Shown here piece after piece: positions 45,990 through 56,459 of a stretch of 64,000 nt of DNA. A program made the translations under genes and the position numbers. The stretch's first letter is position 1, and each line of letters opens with the position of its first letter. The stretch lies in NCBI RefSeq assembly GCF_022179405.1, contig NZ_BPQT01000007.1, forward strand, positions 1 through 64,000, read 5' to 3'. The DNA comes from Methylobacterium marchantiae. GTDB lineage: Bacteria > Pseudomonadota > Alphaproteobacteria > Rhizobiales > Beijerinckiaceae. The notes below the pieces were generated by a model. That model was not told where the DNA came from. It made no database searches and saw nothing but the letters and a program-made list of their open reading frames with translations.

Positions 45990-47747
45990 TCAGTTCGCCT
46001 GACGACGCAGGAAAGCCGGGATTTCGAGCTGGTCGTCATCCATCAGACGGGGCTGGGGCGCCACGCGTCCCTGCGCATCCAGGTTGCCATGAGCCGGGCG
46101 ATAGGCCGGAGGCGCCGCCACGGGAGCCCGCTTGGCGTATTCCGGCTGGGGAGCCGGCTGCGGCGCGGCAGGCGCACGCATCTGCGGCAGCGGAGCGGCC
46201 TCGGCCTCCTCGCGACGCCCACCGAAACCGACGGTGGCGAGGCGGCGCAGGAGCGTCATCCTCTTGGAATCCGAAGCCTGCTCGATCGGCTCCTCACCAC
46301 GCTGAGCGCGGATCTGGGCCTGGGCCGGCATCGGCAGGTCCTGGATCTGCGGCATGCGCGGAGCGCGGGCGACCGCCACTGCCGGACGCGGCGGGACGAA
46401 CGGACCGGCAGCCTGCTGTACCGGGGCCGAAGCCTGGACCGGTGCGGGAGCGGGCTCGTAGGCCATCGCAGCGCGCGGCTGCGTCTGGGTCAGAACGACC
46501 TCGTCGCGCGCCATCGGAGCGGCGGGAGCCTCCATCCGCAGGGGCTCGGGAGCCATGGCAACCGACTCGGAAGCGACGGGCCGCGGGGCCTGCGGCTGGA
46601 TCTGCAACTGGGAAGCGGGAGCCGGAGACGTCAGCGGCTGCTCTTGTCCGCCGGCACGAAAGGTGGGGGCGGGCTGTGCCGCCCGGGCCCTCGCTTCCGC
46701 ACGCAGGCGCTCGGCCACTTCCGCGATCCGCTGCTCGGTCTGCACGATCTCGGCATTGTTCTGCGAGTTCGCAGTGATGAGCGCCGGCTCGATGCCGGTA
46801 GCGACCACCGAAACGCGGATGATGCCGTCGAGGCTTTCGTCGAAGGTGGCGCCGAGGATGATGTTGGCGTCCGAATCGACCTCCTCGCGGATGCGGGTGG
46901 CGGCTTCGTCGAGTTCGTAGAGGGTCAGGTCGTTCCCGCCGGTGATCGAGATCAGCAGACCGCGCGCACCTTTCATCGACACGTCGTCGAGGAGCGGGTT
47001 CGCGATGGCCGCTTCGGCGGCGCGGTTGGCGCGCTTCTCGCCGGAAGCCTCGCCGGTGCCCATCATCGCCTTGCCCATGCCGCGCATGATTGCGCGGACG
47101 TCGGCGAAGTCGAGGTTGATGAGGCCTTCCTTGACCATCAGGTCGGTGATGCAGGCAACGCCCGAATAGAGCACCTGATCGGCCATGGCGAAGGCATCGG
47201 CGAAGGTGGTCTTCTCGTTGGCGACCCGGAACAGGTTCTGGTTCGGTATCACGATGAGAGTATCGACGGCGGCCTGGAGTTCCTGGATGCCGGCTTCCGC
47301 CGTGCGCATGCGGCGCACGCCCTCGAACTGGAACGGCTTCGTGACGACGCCGACGGTGAGGATGCCCATGTCACGCGCCGCGCGGGCGATGACCGGAGCC
47401 GCACCAGTGCCGGTGCCGCCGCCCATTCCAGCGGTGATGAAGCACATATGGGCGCCGGAGAGCTGATCGCGAATCTCGTCGATGACCTCGTCGGCGGCGG
47501 CGGAGCCGACTTCGGGGTGGGAGCCAGCACCCAGGCCCTGCGTCACGCCGAGACCCATCTGGATCACGCGCTCGGCCTTGGAGGAGGTGAGTGCCTGGGC
47601 ATCGGTATTGGCCACGACGAACTCGCAGCCGAGGAGGCCCGACTCGATCATGTTGTTGACGGCATTGCCGCCGGCTCCGCCGACACCGAAGACGGTGATG
47701 CGGGGCTTCAGTTCCCGGATATCCGGCGCCTGCAGACTGATGGCCAT
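45990..47747 (-). CDS. ftsZ: Cell division GTPase FtsZ
   Basis: A 585-residue tubulin homologue that forms the division ring. The start [15 protein letters not shown] (ATG 47747) has AGAGG upstream; an alternative ATG 33 bp earlier also has a purine-rich site. The GTP-binding GGAGGNAVN, the tubulin signature GGGTGTG and the T7 loop [11 protein letters not shown] are all present. The globular domain ends near residue 330. A Pro/Ala/Gln-rich linker of more than 200 residues follows, then the conserved C-terminal peptide [16 protein letters not shown]. The length, far above E. coli FtsZ (383), is typical of Rhizobiales with long linkers. Confidence 0.97.
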   Translation of the reverse strand: MAISLQAPDIRELKPRITVFGVGGAGGNAVNNMIESGLLGCEFVVANTDAQALTSSKAERVIQMGLGVTQGLGAGSHPEVGSAAADEVIDEIRDQLSGAHMCFITAGMGGGTGTGAAPVIARAARDMGILTVGVVTKPFQFEGVRRMRTAEAGIQELQAAVDTLIVIPNQNLFRVANEKTTFADAFAMADQVLYSGVACITDLMVKEGLINLDFADVRAIMRGMGKAMMGTGEASGEKRANRAAEAAIANPLLDDVSMKGARGLLISITGGNDLTLYELDEAATRIREEVDSDANIILGATFDESLDGIIRVSVVATGIEPALITANSQNNAEIVQTEQRIAEVAERLRAEARARAAQPAPTFRAGGQEQPLTSPAPASQLQIQPQAPRPVASESVAMAPEPLRMEAPAAPMARDEVVLTQTQPRAAMAYEPAPAPVQASAPVQQAAGPFVPPRPAVAVARAPRMPQIQDLPMPAQAQIRAQRGEEPIEQASDSKRMTLLRRLATVGFGGRREEAEAAPLPQMRAPAAPQPAPQPEYAKRAPVAAPPAYRPAHGNLDAQGRVAPQPRLMDDDQLEIPAFLRRQAN

Positions 47748-47870
47748 GGTGTCGAGCCTCTCGTGCCTTTCACGTTTCATTTGACGACCTCTCGGTGAGA
47801 CCGCCGATGTGCTGTGCCGGATCCGGCGCCGCCCCCCTTCAGGGGCGTCGGGCAACCAGTCCCGTCGTTC

Positions 47871-49193
47871 TTAGAAACTGTCCCGCAGCCAGCGGCCGAC
47901 CCGCTGGATGTAGTTGTCGGTTCCGGTGCCCGCGAAGGCGCTGTGCCCGCGCGGTTCGAAATGTTCCGCATGCGCCACCTGCGGGTAAACCAGCAGGCCG
48001 ACTGCCGCGGAGAAGGCCGGGCCTTTCGCGGCTTCCGGAAGGCCCCGGATGCCGAGGGGCCGACCGATCCGGACCTGACCCTGCATCACTCTGCGGGCGA
48101 CTTCCGGCAGGCCGACGAGCTGGCTCGCGCCGCCCGTCAACACGACCCGGCGGCCTGCCTGTGCGGCGAAGCCGGCATTGCGGAGGCGGTCGCGAACGAG
48201 TTCGACGACTTCCTCCACCCGCGGTTTGATGATCCGTACGAGCTGCGAGCGCGGCACATGGGTCGGCGCATCGCCCTCGTCCTCGCCGACGCCATGGACC
48301 GCGATCATGTCGCGCTCGTCGGAGGCGGTGGAGATCGCCGACCCGTAAAGGGTCTTGAGACGCTCAGCCGCCACCACACGGGTGGAGAGACCGCGGGCAA
48401 TGTCCATGGTGACGTGGTGCCCCCCCACCGCGATGGCATCCACGTGAACGAGATGCCCGCCCTCGAACACGCCGACGCTGGTGGTTCCGCCGCCCATGTC
48501 GACGACGCACACGCCCATCTCTGCCTCGTCGTCGACGAGGGCGGAGAGGCCGGCGGCATAGGGTGTCGCGATCACCGCCTCGACGCCGAGATGGCAATGC
48601 TCCACCGCCAGCATGAGGTTGCGGGCGGCGGCGGCCTCGGCGGTGACCACGTGGAGGTCGACGCCGAGAGACTCGCCGATCATGCCGGACGGATCGATCA
48701 CCGCGCCCTGGCCGTCGATGGCGTAGCCGGTGGGAAGCGCGTGGAGCACGGTGCGGCCGGGACTGACGCCGTGGGCGCTCGCCGTCTCCAGGGCGCGCTC
48801 GACATCGGACCCCATGACGGTGCCGGTGCGGACCCCGACCTGCGCCTCGAAATGCTGCGAGCCGAGGCGGCCACCGGACATATTGACGATGACCGACTGG
48901 ACCTCGACCTTCGCCATCCGCTCGGCGGCGTGGACCGCCTGGCGGATCGCGCCCTCCGCGGCTTCGAGATCGACGATCGCACCGCCCTTGAGGCCGTGCG
49001 AGCGCTGGTGCCCGATGCCGATGATGCGCGCGAAATGGGTCCGTCCGCGCAGGGTCGTCAGCGCCTCGGCCGGCTGGAGCTCGGCGATGAGGCAGACCAC
49101 CTTGCTCGTGCCGATGTCGAGCACCGAGAGGGTGGTGCTCCGGCGCGCGGAGAGTGGTTTCAGACGCGGCGTCAGGCCGTGTTGCGCGTGCAT
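47871..49193 (-). CDS. ftsA: Cell division protein FtsA
   Basis: A 440-residue actin-like protein that tethers FtsZ to the membrane. The phosphate-1 motif LDIGTSKV is near residues 25-32, phosphate-2 is VVDMGGGTTSVGVF, and an adenosine-binding VLTGGASQLVGL follows near 365. The SHS2-type 1C domain lies between. The C-terminal amphipathic segment (NYIQRVGRWLRDSF) suits membrane binding. It is 123 bp upstream of ftsZ in the same direction. Confidence 0.95.
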   Translation of the reverse strand: MHAQHGLTPRLKPLSARRSTTLSVLDIGTSKVVCLIAELQPAEALTTLRGRTHFARIIGIGHQRSHGLKGGAIVDLEAAEGAIRQAVHAAERMAKVEVQSVIVNMSGGRLGSQHFEAQVGVRTGTVMGSDVERALETASAHGVSPGRTVLHALPTGYAIDGQGAVIDPSGMIGESLGVDLHVVTAEAAAARNLMLAVEHCHLGVEAVIATPYAAGLSALVDDEAEMGVCVVDMGGGTTSVGVFEGGHLVHVDAIAVGGHHVTMDIARGLSTRVVAAERLKTLYGSAISTASDERDMIAVHGVGEDEGDAPTHVPRSQLVRIIKPRVEEVVELVRDRLRNAGFAAQAGRRVVLTGGASQLVGLPEVARRVMQGQVRIGRPLGIRGLPEAAKGPAFSAAVGLLVYPQVAHAEHFEPRGHSAFAGTGTDNYIQRVGRWLRDSF

Positions 49194-49265
49194 CGGTTTA
49201 CCGGGCGAAGGATGCGGGAAGGGCGGGCTGGCGGGAGGCGGGATGCGCCGGACGAATCGTGCGGC

Positions 49266-50240
49266 TCATGTCTCGGTCCCCTTGCCCTTCGGCTTCTTCT
49301 TCTGGGATTCGGCACGCGCCGCGGCCGATTCCTCCGTGAGCCGCACCACCACCCTGTCGGGCAATCGCAGGTCAACCGCGATGATGTCCTTCTCGAGGAT
49401 GCGGCTTTCGCGCTCGAGCTTGACCAGACGAGCCAGGGCCTCGGCGGCGCCGGTCTCGGGCAGGCGGATGTCGACACCGTCGAGCTTCAGCGTCCAGCGC
49501 CGGCCTGACACGTAGGTGCCGGCCTTGACCCGCTCGCCGAGCTCGCCCGCCGCATCGATGAGGGCGAGGTAGTCCTTGAGGCGCTCGTTGGCCTCCTCGC
49601 CCACCACGAGGGGGAGTGCGGCGTAGCGGTCGTCGCGCATCTCGTCGATGACGGTGCCGTCAGCGGCGATGACGGAAATCTCGCCGTTGCGCTGCCACAG
49701 GGCGGCAGGCTCGCGCTCGACCTGATTGATGACGATCTCGTTCGGATAGACCTTGCGCACCGAGACGCTGGCGATCAGCGGCACGTCGAGGAGGCGCTTG
49801 CGGGCCTCGGCGACGTCGAGGAACACGACGGAGGAGTGGCCGTCGATGCCGGCCGCCTGGAGCACTTCCCGCTCATAAAGGCGGGCGATGCCGGAAATGG
49901 TGACGCGCTCGACGCCGAAACCGGCCAACCGCGCCAGGACGTCGGAGGGACGGCCGTTTTCGAGCACGAAGCGGTCGTAGCGGCCGCTGGCGACGAAGCC
50001 GGTGATCGACAGGGCGGCGAAGGCCACCGAGAGGGTCAGCGTGCCCGCATGGCGCGGGATGCGCCGCTCTATCGGTTGCCCGAGCCGCGAACGGCGCGAG
50101 CGCATGAAGGGGCGCGCCAGTCGCGGCAGGCGCGCCACCATTCCGGCGACGAGCGAACCCGATCCGGGCGCGGGGGCTCCGTCGACGCCAGCCTGACCGG
50201 CTGCGTTCAACGACCCAGAGTAGCGTCCTCCACCATCCAT
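49266..50240 (-). CDS. ftsQ: Cell division protein FtsQ
   Basis: A 324-residue bitopic membrane protein. A basic N-terminal cytoplasmic part (about 1-65) is followed by one transmembrane helix (LTLSVAFAALSITGFVASG, near 68-88). A POTRA domain (FGVERVTISGIARLYEREVLQAAGI) and a FtsQ beta domain come next, then a Lys-rich tail. It joins FtsB/FtsL in the divisome. Its start overlaps the end of ddl by 34 bp. The exact start is not certain, because several Met codons lie in the N-terminal region. Confidence 0.92.
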   Translation of the reverse strand: MDGGGRYSGSLNAAGQAGVDGAPAPGSGSLVAGMVARLPRLARPFMRSRRSRLGQPIERRIPRHAGTLTLSVAFAALSITGFVASGRYDRFVLENGRPSDVLARLAGFGVERVTISGIARLYEREVLQAAGIDGHSSVVFLDVAEARKRLLDVPLIASVSVRKVYPNEIVINQVEREPAALWQRNGEISVIAADGTVIDEMRDDRYAALPLVVGEEANERLKDYLALIDAAGELGERVKAGTYVSGRRWTLKLDGVDIRLPETGAAEALARLVKLERESRILEKDIIAVDLRLPDRVVVRLTEESAAARAESQKKKPKGKGTET

Positions 50241-51130
50241 CGGACGAGCTCACCGAAACTCAAGCCAGCGTGGGCTGCGATCTCCGGCACAAGGCTCGTC
50301 TTGGTCATCCCGGGCTGCGTGTTGACCTCCAGGACGACGAGGGCACCGGTTCCACCCGGTGTGTCGTCGTAACGAAGGTCCGCACGGCTGATGCCCCGGC
50401 ATCCAAGTGCTTGATGCGCCGTTAACGACAACTCTTGGACACGCTGGTAAATTTTTGGTTTAATTTCTGCCGGGAGGACGTGGATCGACCCCCCCTCGGC
50501 GTACTTCGCATCGAAGTCGTACCACTCCCCCGAGGCGGGCTTGATCTCGATCACTCCGAGGGCCCTGTCCCCCATCACCGCGCAGGTGAGCTCGCGGCCC
50601 GCAACGTAAGTCTCTGCAAGGACTTGCTCGCCATAGACCCATTCGTTCGAGGCGAGAATCTGGGGCGGATGAGAGCGCCCGTCACGGACGATGATGACGC
50701 CCATCGAGGAGCCCTCGGCGATCGGTTTGACCACGTAAGGAGGAGTTAACGGGTGTGCTTTTGCGGCATCATGACGGTTAACGACCAAACCCTCCGGAAC
50801 GCTCACCCCGGCGGCCTTCATGATCGTTTTGGCACGTTCCTTGTGCATCGCCAGGGCCGAGGCCAGGACGCCGGAATGGGTGTACGGGATGCGCAGGATC
50901 TCCAGCAGCCCCTGGATCGTGCCGTCCTCGCCCGCCGGACCATGCAGGGCGTTGAGGGCTACGTCGGGCCGCAATTCGGTGAGGACCGTGGCGATGTCGG
51001 GTCCGACATCGACCCGGGTGACGCGGAACCCCTCCCCTTCGAGGGCCTCGGCACAGGCGCTGCCGGAATTCAGCGAGACCTGACGCTCGGAGGACCATCC
51101 TCCCATGAGGACGGCGACGTGCTTCGACAT
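50207..51130 (-). CDS. ddl: D-alanine--D-alanine ligase
   Basis: A 307-residue ATP-grasp enzyme making the D-Ala-D-Ala dipeptide for peptidoglycan. ATG 51130 follows GGAAGGA and begins MSKHVAVLMGGWSSE; upstream codons in frame are not supported. Signature segments LHGPAGEDGTIQG, VVKPIAEGSSMGV and LEVNTQPGMT are intact. It overlaps ftsQ by 34 bp. Confidence 0.96.
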   Translation of the reverse strand: MSKHVAVLMGGWSSERQVSLNSGSACAEALEGEGFRVTRVDVGPDIATVLTELRPDVALNALHGPAGEDGTIQGLLEILRIPYTHSGVLASALAMHKERAKTIMKAAGVSVPEGLVVNRHDAAKAHPLTPPYVVKPIAEGSSMGVIIVRDGRSHPPQILASNEWVYGEQVLAETYVAGRELTCAVMGDRALGVIEIKPASGEWYDFDAKYAEGGSIHVLPAEIKPKIYQRVQELSLTAHQALGCRGISRADLRYDDTPGGTGALVVLEVNTQPGMTKTSLVPEIAAHAGLSFGELVRWMVEDATLGR

Positions 51131-51245
51131 TTCCGGTTCCTTCCGATGGCGCGCCGACGGCCTTGGCCTGGACGCGCTCGCCCTGGATGCTGCCCGGTAG
51201 ACGATTGCCGTCGTCCCGAGAATCGTCGTCTGAGTTGCGCCGCCC

Positions 51246-52181
51246 CTAGCCGCCCGTCGAGGCCGGGACACCGATTCGCCTGATCTCCCAATGCAGCTCG
51301 ACGCCGGACGTCTCGCGGACGCGTCGGCGGACCTCTTCGCCGAGCGCCTCGATGTCGGAGGCGCTGGCATCGGCGCGATTGATCAGGAAGTTGCAGTGCA
51401 TCTCGGAGACCTGGGCCCCTCCCAGGGTGAGACCCCGGCAGCCGGCGGCGTCGACGAGCTGCCAAGCCTTGCCGCCCGGCGGGTTCTTGAAGGTCGAGCC
51501 GCCGGTGCGCTCGCGGATCGGCTGCGCCGCCTCGCGCGCGGCGGTGACGCGGTCCATCTCGGCCTCGATCTCGCGGCGGTCGCCGGGGCGGCCACGGAAC
51601 AGAGCGCTCGTAAAGATCACGTCCTCGGGCGCCTCGCTGTGGCGGTAGGTGAACCCCATCTTCGCATGGGTGAAGACGCGAAGCGTCCCCGACCGGTCAA
51701 TGCCGCGCGCCTCCACCAGCACGTCGGTGGTCTCTCCGCCATGGGCGCCGGCATTCATGCGCAGCGCGCCGCCGATGGAGCCGGGTATGCCGCGGAGGAA
51801 CGCGAGCCCATCGAGGGACGCTTCAGCGGCGGTCTTGGCAAGGCGCATGTCCGGCACCGCGGTCCCCGCCCGCAGGGTCTCGCCATCGATTTCCACGGAG
51901 CCGAAGGCCTTGCCGCCGAGCCGGATGGTGACGCCGGGAATGCCGCCGTCGCGGACGATCAAATTCGATCCTAGGCCGATCACGGTGACCGGAAGGTCCG
52001 GGTCAAGCACGTCGAGGAGATGCGCCAGATCTTCCTCGTCGGCCGGCGTGAACAGCACCTGCGCCGGACCGCCGACGCGGAACCAGGTGAGATCTGAGAG
52101 CAGCTGATTGGCGATGAGCCGACCGCGCAATGCGGGAGCGGCGGCACGGATGGCGGGAATGATGTCGGGAAAGGCGGTCAT
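51246..52181 (-). CDS. murB: UDP-N-acetylenolpyruvoylglucosamine reductase MurB
   Basis: A 311-residue FAD enzyme that reduces enolpyruvyl-UDP-GlcNAc to UDP-MurNAc. The FAD-binding [12 protein letters not shown] motif, the YRHSE active-site segment, [14 protein letters not shown] and the C-terminal [10 protein letters not shown] are present. ATG 52181 has GAGGAGGAG upstream and lies within an ATGA overlap with the end of the DUF559 gene, so translation of murB may now be coupled to that gene. Confidence 0.96.
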   Translation of the reverse strand: MTAFPDIIPAIRAAAPALRGRLIANQLLSDLTWFRVGGPAQVLFTPADEEDLAHLLDVLDPDLPVTVIGLGSNLIVRDGGIPGVTIRLGGKAFGSVEIDGETLRAGTAVPDMRLAKTAAEASLDGLAFLRGIPGSIGGALRMNAGAHGGETTDVLVEARGIDRSGTLRVFTHAKMGFTYRHSEAPEDVIFTSALFRGRPGDRREIEAEMDRVTAAREAAQPIRERTGGSTFKNPPGGKAWQLVDAAGCRGLTLGGAQVSEMHCNFLINRADASASDIEALGEEVRRRVRETSGVELHWEIRRIGVPASTGG

Positions 52182-52717
52182 GAAGATTCTCCTCCTCTCC
52201 ACGCACGCGGGGAGAGGGCTGTGCCAACCTCGTTGTCGGCGCAGCGAAGCGGCAGCCGAGGGTGAGGGGGCGATTCCTGGGAAGCCGCCTCCAGAATTGC
52301 CCCCTCACCCCCGCCCTTCGGGCTCACGCCGGCCCCGACGAGGGGGCCGACGTCCTCTCCCCGCGTGCGGGGAGAGGGGGGAAGCGCGGCGATGGTGGTG
52401 TCCAGGACACCAACGATGTTGTCGTTGATGTCGGAATTCCAAAAGCGCAGGACGCGGTAGCCGAGGCTCGTGAGATACGTATCCCTGACCGCATCATACG
52501 CGCTCTCGGCATGATGGCTTCCGTCGAGTTCGACGATCACTTTGACGTCGCGGCGACAGAAATCGGCGACATAGGGGCCGACCCCCTCCTGGCGGACGAA
52601 CTTGAAGCCAGCGAGGCGCCCGTTGCGCAGACGGGTCCACAATCTCCCCTCGACGTCGGTTTGATTGTGTCGGAGCGGCCGCCTGAAGCCGGTGCGCTCC
52701 TCGTCTGCCGAACGCAT
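52178..52717 (-). CDS. DUF559 endonuclease-like protein
   Basis: A 179-residue protein from ATG 52717. Residues about 15-112 form a DUF559 (Vsr-like nuclease fold) domain: E23 in [11 protein letters not shown]52 in YVADFCRRD, then E63 and D65 in IVELDGSHH, with a YRVLRFWN strand after them. The last 65 residues are Pro/Gly/Arg-rich and are encoded entirely by palindromic intergenic repeat DNA, so they are unlikely to fold. The gene sits between murC (7 bp away) and murB (4-bp overlap), where no other gene is normally found. DUF559 genes are common single inserts in alphaproteobacteria; their function is unknown. Confidence 0.82.
   Translation of the reverse strand: MRSADEERTGFRRPLRHNQTDVEGRLWTRLRNGRLAGFKFVRQEGVGPYVADFCRRDVKVIVELDGSHHAESAYDAVRDTYLTSLGYRVLRFWNSDINDNIVGVLDTTIAALPPSPRTRGEDVGPLVGAGVSPKGGGEGAILEAASQESPPHPRLPLRCADNEVGTALSPRAWRGGESS
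52194..52377. repeat. Composite palindromic intergenic repeat
   Basis: Three inverted repeats form one unit: CCTCTCC/GGAGAGG (52194-52200, 52211-52217), GGGTGAGGGGGC/GCCCCCTCACCC (52260-52271, 52299-52310), and CCTCTCCCCGC/GCGGGGAGAGG with a 2-nt loop (52354-52377). This kind of CTCTCCCC-type element is scattered in many alphaproteobacterial genomes. Here it lies inside the DUF559 reading frame and ends just before murB. Confidence 0.85.
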
Positions 52718-52724
52718 CCCGCCC

Positions 52725-54131
52725 TCACCCCTGCAAGGCCGCCAATTCGCCCGGCAGGGCGTAGGCCCATTGCGTAATGTTGCCGGCGCCCAGACACACG
52801 ACATAGTCGCCCGGCTTTGCCCGCGTCGCCACGAGGCCGGCGAGGTCTTCGGTACGCTCCAGGGCGAGAGCGTCGCGGTGGCCGCGGGATTTCAGACCCG
52901 AGACGAGACCGTCGCGATCCATGCCCTCGATGGGCGCCTCGCCCGCCGCGTAGACGGGGGCGACGATAACCGTGTCGGCATCGTTGAAGCAGGTGCAGAA
53001 ATCGTCGAACAGCGAGGCGAGCCGGGTGTAGCGGTGAGGCTGGACGATAGCGACGACGTTCCCTTCGGTGGAGGCGCGGGCGGCCTTAAGCACAGCCTTG
53101 ATCTCCACCGGATGGTGTCCGTAATCGTCGAAGATCAGCGCGCCGTTCCATTCGCCGGTCTTGGTGAAGCGGCGCTTGACGCCGCCGAACCCGGCCAACG
53201 CCTTGCGGATCGCCTCGGGCTCGACGCCGAGCTCGTGGGCGACGGCCAGGGCGGCGGTGGCGTTCAGCGCATTGTGCTTGCCGGGCATCGGCAGGACGAG
53301 GTCTTCCATCTCCATGCGGAAACCGGGACGCCGGTCGCGGATCATCACGCGGAAGCGGCTCTGGCCGCCGCGCAGGTCCACGTCGATGAGCCGGACATCG
53401 GCCTGGGGGTTCTCGCCGTAGGTGATGATGCGGCGATCCTCGATATGGCCGACGAGATCCTGCACCACCGGATGGTCGATGCACATGACGGCGAAACCGT
53501 AGAACGGGATGTTGTCGATGAAGCGCCGGAACGCGTCCTTCACCGCCTCGAACGAGCCGAAATGGTCGAGGTGTTCGGGGTCGATATTGGTGACGATGGC
53601 GACATCGGCGGGAAGCTTCAGGAAGGTGCCGTCGGATTCGTCGGCCTCCACCACCATCCACTCGCCCTCGCCCATGCGGGCATTGGTGCCGTAGGCGTTG
53701 ATGATGCCGCCGTTGATCACGGTGGGGTCGAGGTTGCCGGCGTCGAGCAGCGTCGCCACGAGGGAGGTGGTGGTTGTCTTGCCGTGGGTGCCGGCGATGG
53801 CGACGCAGGACTTGAAGCGCATCAACTCGGCCAGCATCTCGGCGCGTCGCACCACCGGGAGGCGGCGCTCGCGCGCGGCGACGAGTTCGGGATTGTCGCG
53901 CCGGATCGCGGTGGAGACCACCACGAGGGCGGCCTCCTCCACGTTCTGCGCGGCATGGCCGATGAAGGTCTTCATGCCCTTCTCGGCCAGCCGCCGAACG
54001 TTGGCGTTGTCGTTCGCGTCCGACCCCTGGACCGTGTAGCCGAGGTTCGACATCACCTCGGCGATGCCGGACATGCCGATGCCGCCTATGCCGATGAAGT
54101 GGATGGGACCGAGCTTGTCGGGCAGCTTCAT
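52725..54131 (-). CDS. murC: UDP-N-acetylmuramate--L-alanine ligase MurC
   Basis: A 468-residue ATP-dependent ligase adding L-Ala to UDP-MurNAc. The N-terminal Rossmann motif [12 protein letters not shown] is near residues 10-21, and the ATP loop [11 protein letters not shown] near 108-118. The Mur central and C-terminal domains are complete. ATG 54131 (MKLPDKLG) was chosen over a 29-codon upstream extension. It lies 55 bp downstream of murG and 7 bp before DUF559. Confidence 0.97.
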   Translation of the reverse strand: MKLPDKLGPIHFIGIGGIGMSGIAEVMSNLGYTVQGSDANDNANVRRLAEKGMKTFIGHAAQNVEEAALVVVSTAIRRDNPELVAARERRLPVVRRAEMLAELMRFKSCVAIAGTHGKTTTTSLVATLLDAGNLDPTVINGGIINAYGTNARMGEGEWMVVEADESDGTFLKLPADVAIVTNIDPEHLDHFGSFEAVKDAFRRFIDNIPFYGFAVMCIDHPVVQDLVGHIEDRRIITYGENPQADVRLIDVDLRGGQSRFRVMIRDRRPGFRMEMEDLVLPMPGKHNALNATAALAVAHELGVEPEAIRKALAGFGGVKRRFTKTGEWNGALIFDDYGHHPVEIKAVLKAARASTEGNVVAIVQPHRYTRLASLFDDFCTCFNDADTVIVAPVYAAGEAPIEGMDRDGLVSGLKSRGHRDALALERTEDLAGLVATRAKPGDYVVCLGAGNITQWAYALPGELAALQG

Positions 54132-54186
54132 GATGTGACCCAGTCTCGTCGTGTCGGGGATCGCGCCAGGGCGGTCCCGATCGGAA

Positions 54187-55296
54187 TCAGGTGCGCGATG
54201 CCGTCGCCAGGACGACATCGGCCAGCCGCTCGGCGGCGTCGTGAATGCCCGCGCTTTTGGCGGCTACGGCCGCCGCGGTCAATTTTGACGGATTGGTGAA
54301 TAGGTCGAGGAGTTCGGCAGTCAGGCGATCCGGCGTAAAGACGCTCTGCTGAATGGCGAGCGCCGCCCCGATGCCGGCAAGCGTCGCGGCATTTGCTGCT
54401 TGATCCTGGTCGAGGGCGCCCGGAAGCGGCACCAGGATCGACGGCCGGCCCATGGCGGCGAGTTCCGACACGGTGGAAGCGCCCGAGCGGCCGATGACGA
54501 GATGGCTGCGCGCCATACGGGCGGGCAGGTCCTTGAAGAACGGTGCCGTCTCGAGCCCGGCAAGACCCAGCGAGAGATAGAGGTTCTGGACGGCGGTGAG
54601 ATCTTCGGCCCGCACCTGCTGCACCAGCGTCAGGCGCGCGCGCAGGTCGGCGGGCAATTGGGCGATGGCCTTGGGCACCACCTGCCCCATTACCGCCGCG
54701 CCTTGGCTGCCGCCGAAGACGAGGAGGTGAAGGCCGTCCACCTCGCCTAACCCCGGATAGGGAATCCGCGCCGCGGCGAGCACGGCTGGGCGCAGAGGGT
54801 TGCCGGTATGGGTGCGCTGCGCCGTCGCCTTCGCGGGGATGCCGCGCACTTCCTCAAAGCCGGTGGCGATGGCGCGGGCGCCGCGTGCGAGGAAGGCATT
54901 CGCGCGACCCATCACCGCATTCTGCTCGTGCAGGATCGTCGGCACGCGCAGAATCTGACCGGCGAGCACCGGCGGCACCGTGGGATAGCCGCCGAAGCCG
55001 ACGATGGCGGCAGGGTTGATCCGCTTGATCTCCTTCGCCGCCACACCGAAGCCGCGGCCTAGCGTAAGGAGCGCGCCCGCACGCTTTACGATGGAGCGGC
55101 CGGATGGGGTCGCGGACGCGATGGTGACGATCTCGGAGGCCGGAAACTCGGCCGCGATCGAATCGACCCGCGCATCGGTGGCGAGCACCACGCGGACGCC
55201 TCGCTCCCGCAGAGCGTGAGCGAGGCTCTCGGCGGGGAAGAGGTGCCCGCCGGTGCCGCCGGCGCAGAGCAGGATCGTCGCCGTGGCCACCGTCAC
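54187..55296 (-). CDS. murG: N-acetylglucosaminyltransferase MurG
   Basis: A 369-residue GT28 enzyme that adds GlcNAc to lipid I to form lipid II on the inner face of the membrane. The lipid-side loop [12 protein letters not shown] is near residues 11-22, the second Gly-rich loop FGGSQGA near 190, and the UDP-binding [18 protein letters not shown] near 270. The start is GTG 55296, overlapping the ftsW stop by 4 bp (GTGA). Confidence 0.96.
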   Translation of the reverse strand: MTVATATILLCAGGTGGHLFPAESLAHALRERGVRVVLATDARVDSIAAEFPASEIVTIASATPSGRSIVKRAGALLTLGRGFGVAAKEIKRINPAAIVGFGGYPTVPPVLAGQILRVPTILHEQNAVMGRANAFLARGARAIATGFEEVRGIPAKATAQRTHTGNPLRPAVLAAARIPYPGLGEVDGLHLLVFGGSQGAAVMGQVVPKAIAQLPADLRARLTLVQQVRAEDLTAVQNLYLSLGLAGLETAPFFKDLPARMARSHLVIGRSGASTVSELAAMGRPSILVPLPGALDQDQAANAATLAGIGAALAIQQSVFTPDRLTAELLDLFTNPSKLTAAAVAAKSAGIHDAAERLADVVLATASRT

Positions 55297-56459
55297 CGCA
55301 TCACTCCCGCGACGGTAGCGGGTGCGGTGCCGGGCGGCTTCTGGCTGAGCGTCGTCATGCGGGGCCGCTTGCGGGTGAGCGCCACGAGGAAGCCCATGCC
55401 GAGCGCCAGCGAGATCAGCGACGAGCCGCCATAGGAGACGAAGGGCAGGGTCATGCCCTTCGCCGGCATCAGCCGCACGTTCACGGCCATGTTGATGCAG
55501 GCCTGCAGACCGAACAGGGTGGTGAGGCCGGTGATGGCGAGGCGGGAGAAGGTGTCATCGGTGCGCCGTGCGAGCTTGAGGCCGCGCATGACAATGTAGG
55601 CGAAGAGGCAGACGAGGCAGAGGCAGACGACGACGCCGAACTCCTCGCCGGTCACCGAAAAGATGAAGTCGGTGTGCGCATCGGGCAGGTGACGCTTGGC
55701 GACGCCCTCCCCCGGGCCGGTGCCGAACCAACCGCCCGAATTGAACGATTCACGTGCCCAGTATTCCTGGAAGCTGTCGCCGGAATCCTTGTCGAGGAAG
55801 CGGGTGATGCGCTCGCGCACGTGATGCAGGAACTGGTAGGCGAAGGCGACGCCGACGAGGCCGGCGGCGCCGAGGCCCGCGACCCAGAACCAGTGCAGGC
55901 CGGCCACGAAGAACAGCGAGCACCAGACGATGGTGATCAGCATGGTCTGGCCGAAATCCGGCTGGAGGATCAGCGGCACGATGGTGACGGGCAGGAGCAG
56001 GATCGCCAGCAGGCCGCCGGGCATGTCGCGGCGTTGCGCCCCCTCAGAGAAGGCCCAGGCGGCCACGACCACGAAGGCGGGCTTGACGAATTCCGACGGC
56101 TGCAGGCCGAAGGGGCCGAACTGGATCCAGCGATGCGCGCCCTTGATCTCGGGGCCGAACTTGCCGGCGAGGATGCAGAGGGTAACGCCCACGATCCAGG
56201 TGGCGAGGGCCACGCGGCGGATGTGGCGCAGGGACAGGAACGACACCGCGACGATGATGAGGATCGTCGGGGCGAGATACATCGCCTGACGGTTGAGGAA
56301 GTGGAAGGTCGGCAAGCCGATCTTCTCGGCCACCGGCGGCCCGCCGCCCATCAGGAAGACGAGGCCGGCCACCATCAGCGCGGTCAACCCGGCGAGGAGG
56401 CCGCGATCGACGGTCCACCACCAGTCGGTCAGGGGCGTGCGTTCCGCGCGGGACATCAT
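55293..56459 (-). CDS. ftsW: Peptidoglycan glycosyltransferase FtsW
   Basis: A 388-residue SEDS-family polytopic protein with about ten transmembrane helices that polymerises lipid II at the septum. Signature segments are LQPSEFVKPAFV, ILQPDFGQTML and the C-terminal PFVSYGGSSLISL. Start ATG-ATG at 56454-56459 follows GGAGAG. It opens this leftward block. The genes that normally precede it (mraY, murD) are not upstream here. Confidence 0.94.
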   Translation of the reverse strand: MMSRAERTPLTDWWWTVDRGLLAGLTALMVAGLVFLMGGGPPVAEKIGLPTFHFLNRQAMYLAPTILIIVAVSFLSLRHIRRVALATWIVGVTLCILAGKFGPEIKGAHRWIQFGPFGLQPSEFVKPAFVVVAAWAFSEGAQRRDMPGGLLAILLLPVTIVPLILQPDFGQTMLITIVWCSLFFVAGLHWFWVAGLGAAGLVGVAFAYQFLHHVRERITRFLDKDSGDSFQEYWARESFNSGGWFGTGPGEGVAKRHLPDAHTDFIFSVTGEEFGVVVCLCLVCLFAYIVMRGLKLARRTDDTFSRLAITGLTTLFGLQACINMAVNVRLMPAKGMTLPFVSYGGSSLISLALGMGFLVALTRKRPRMTTLSQKPPGTAPATVAGVMR

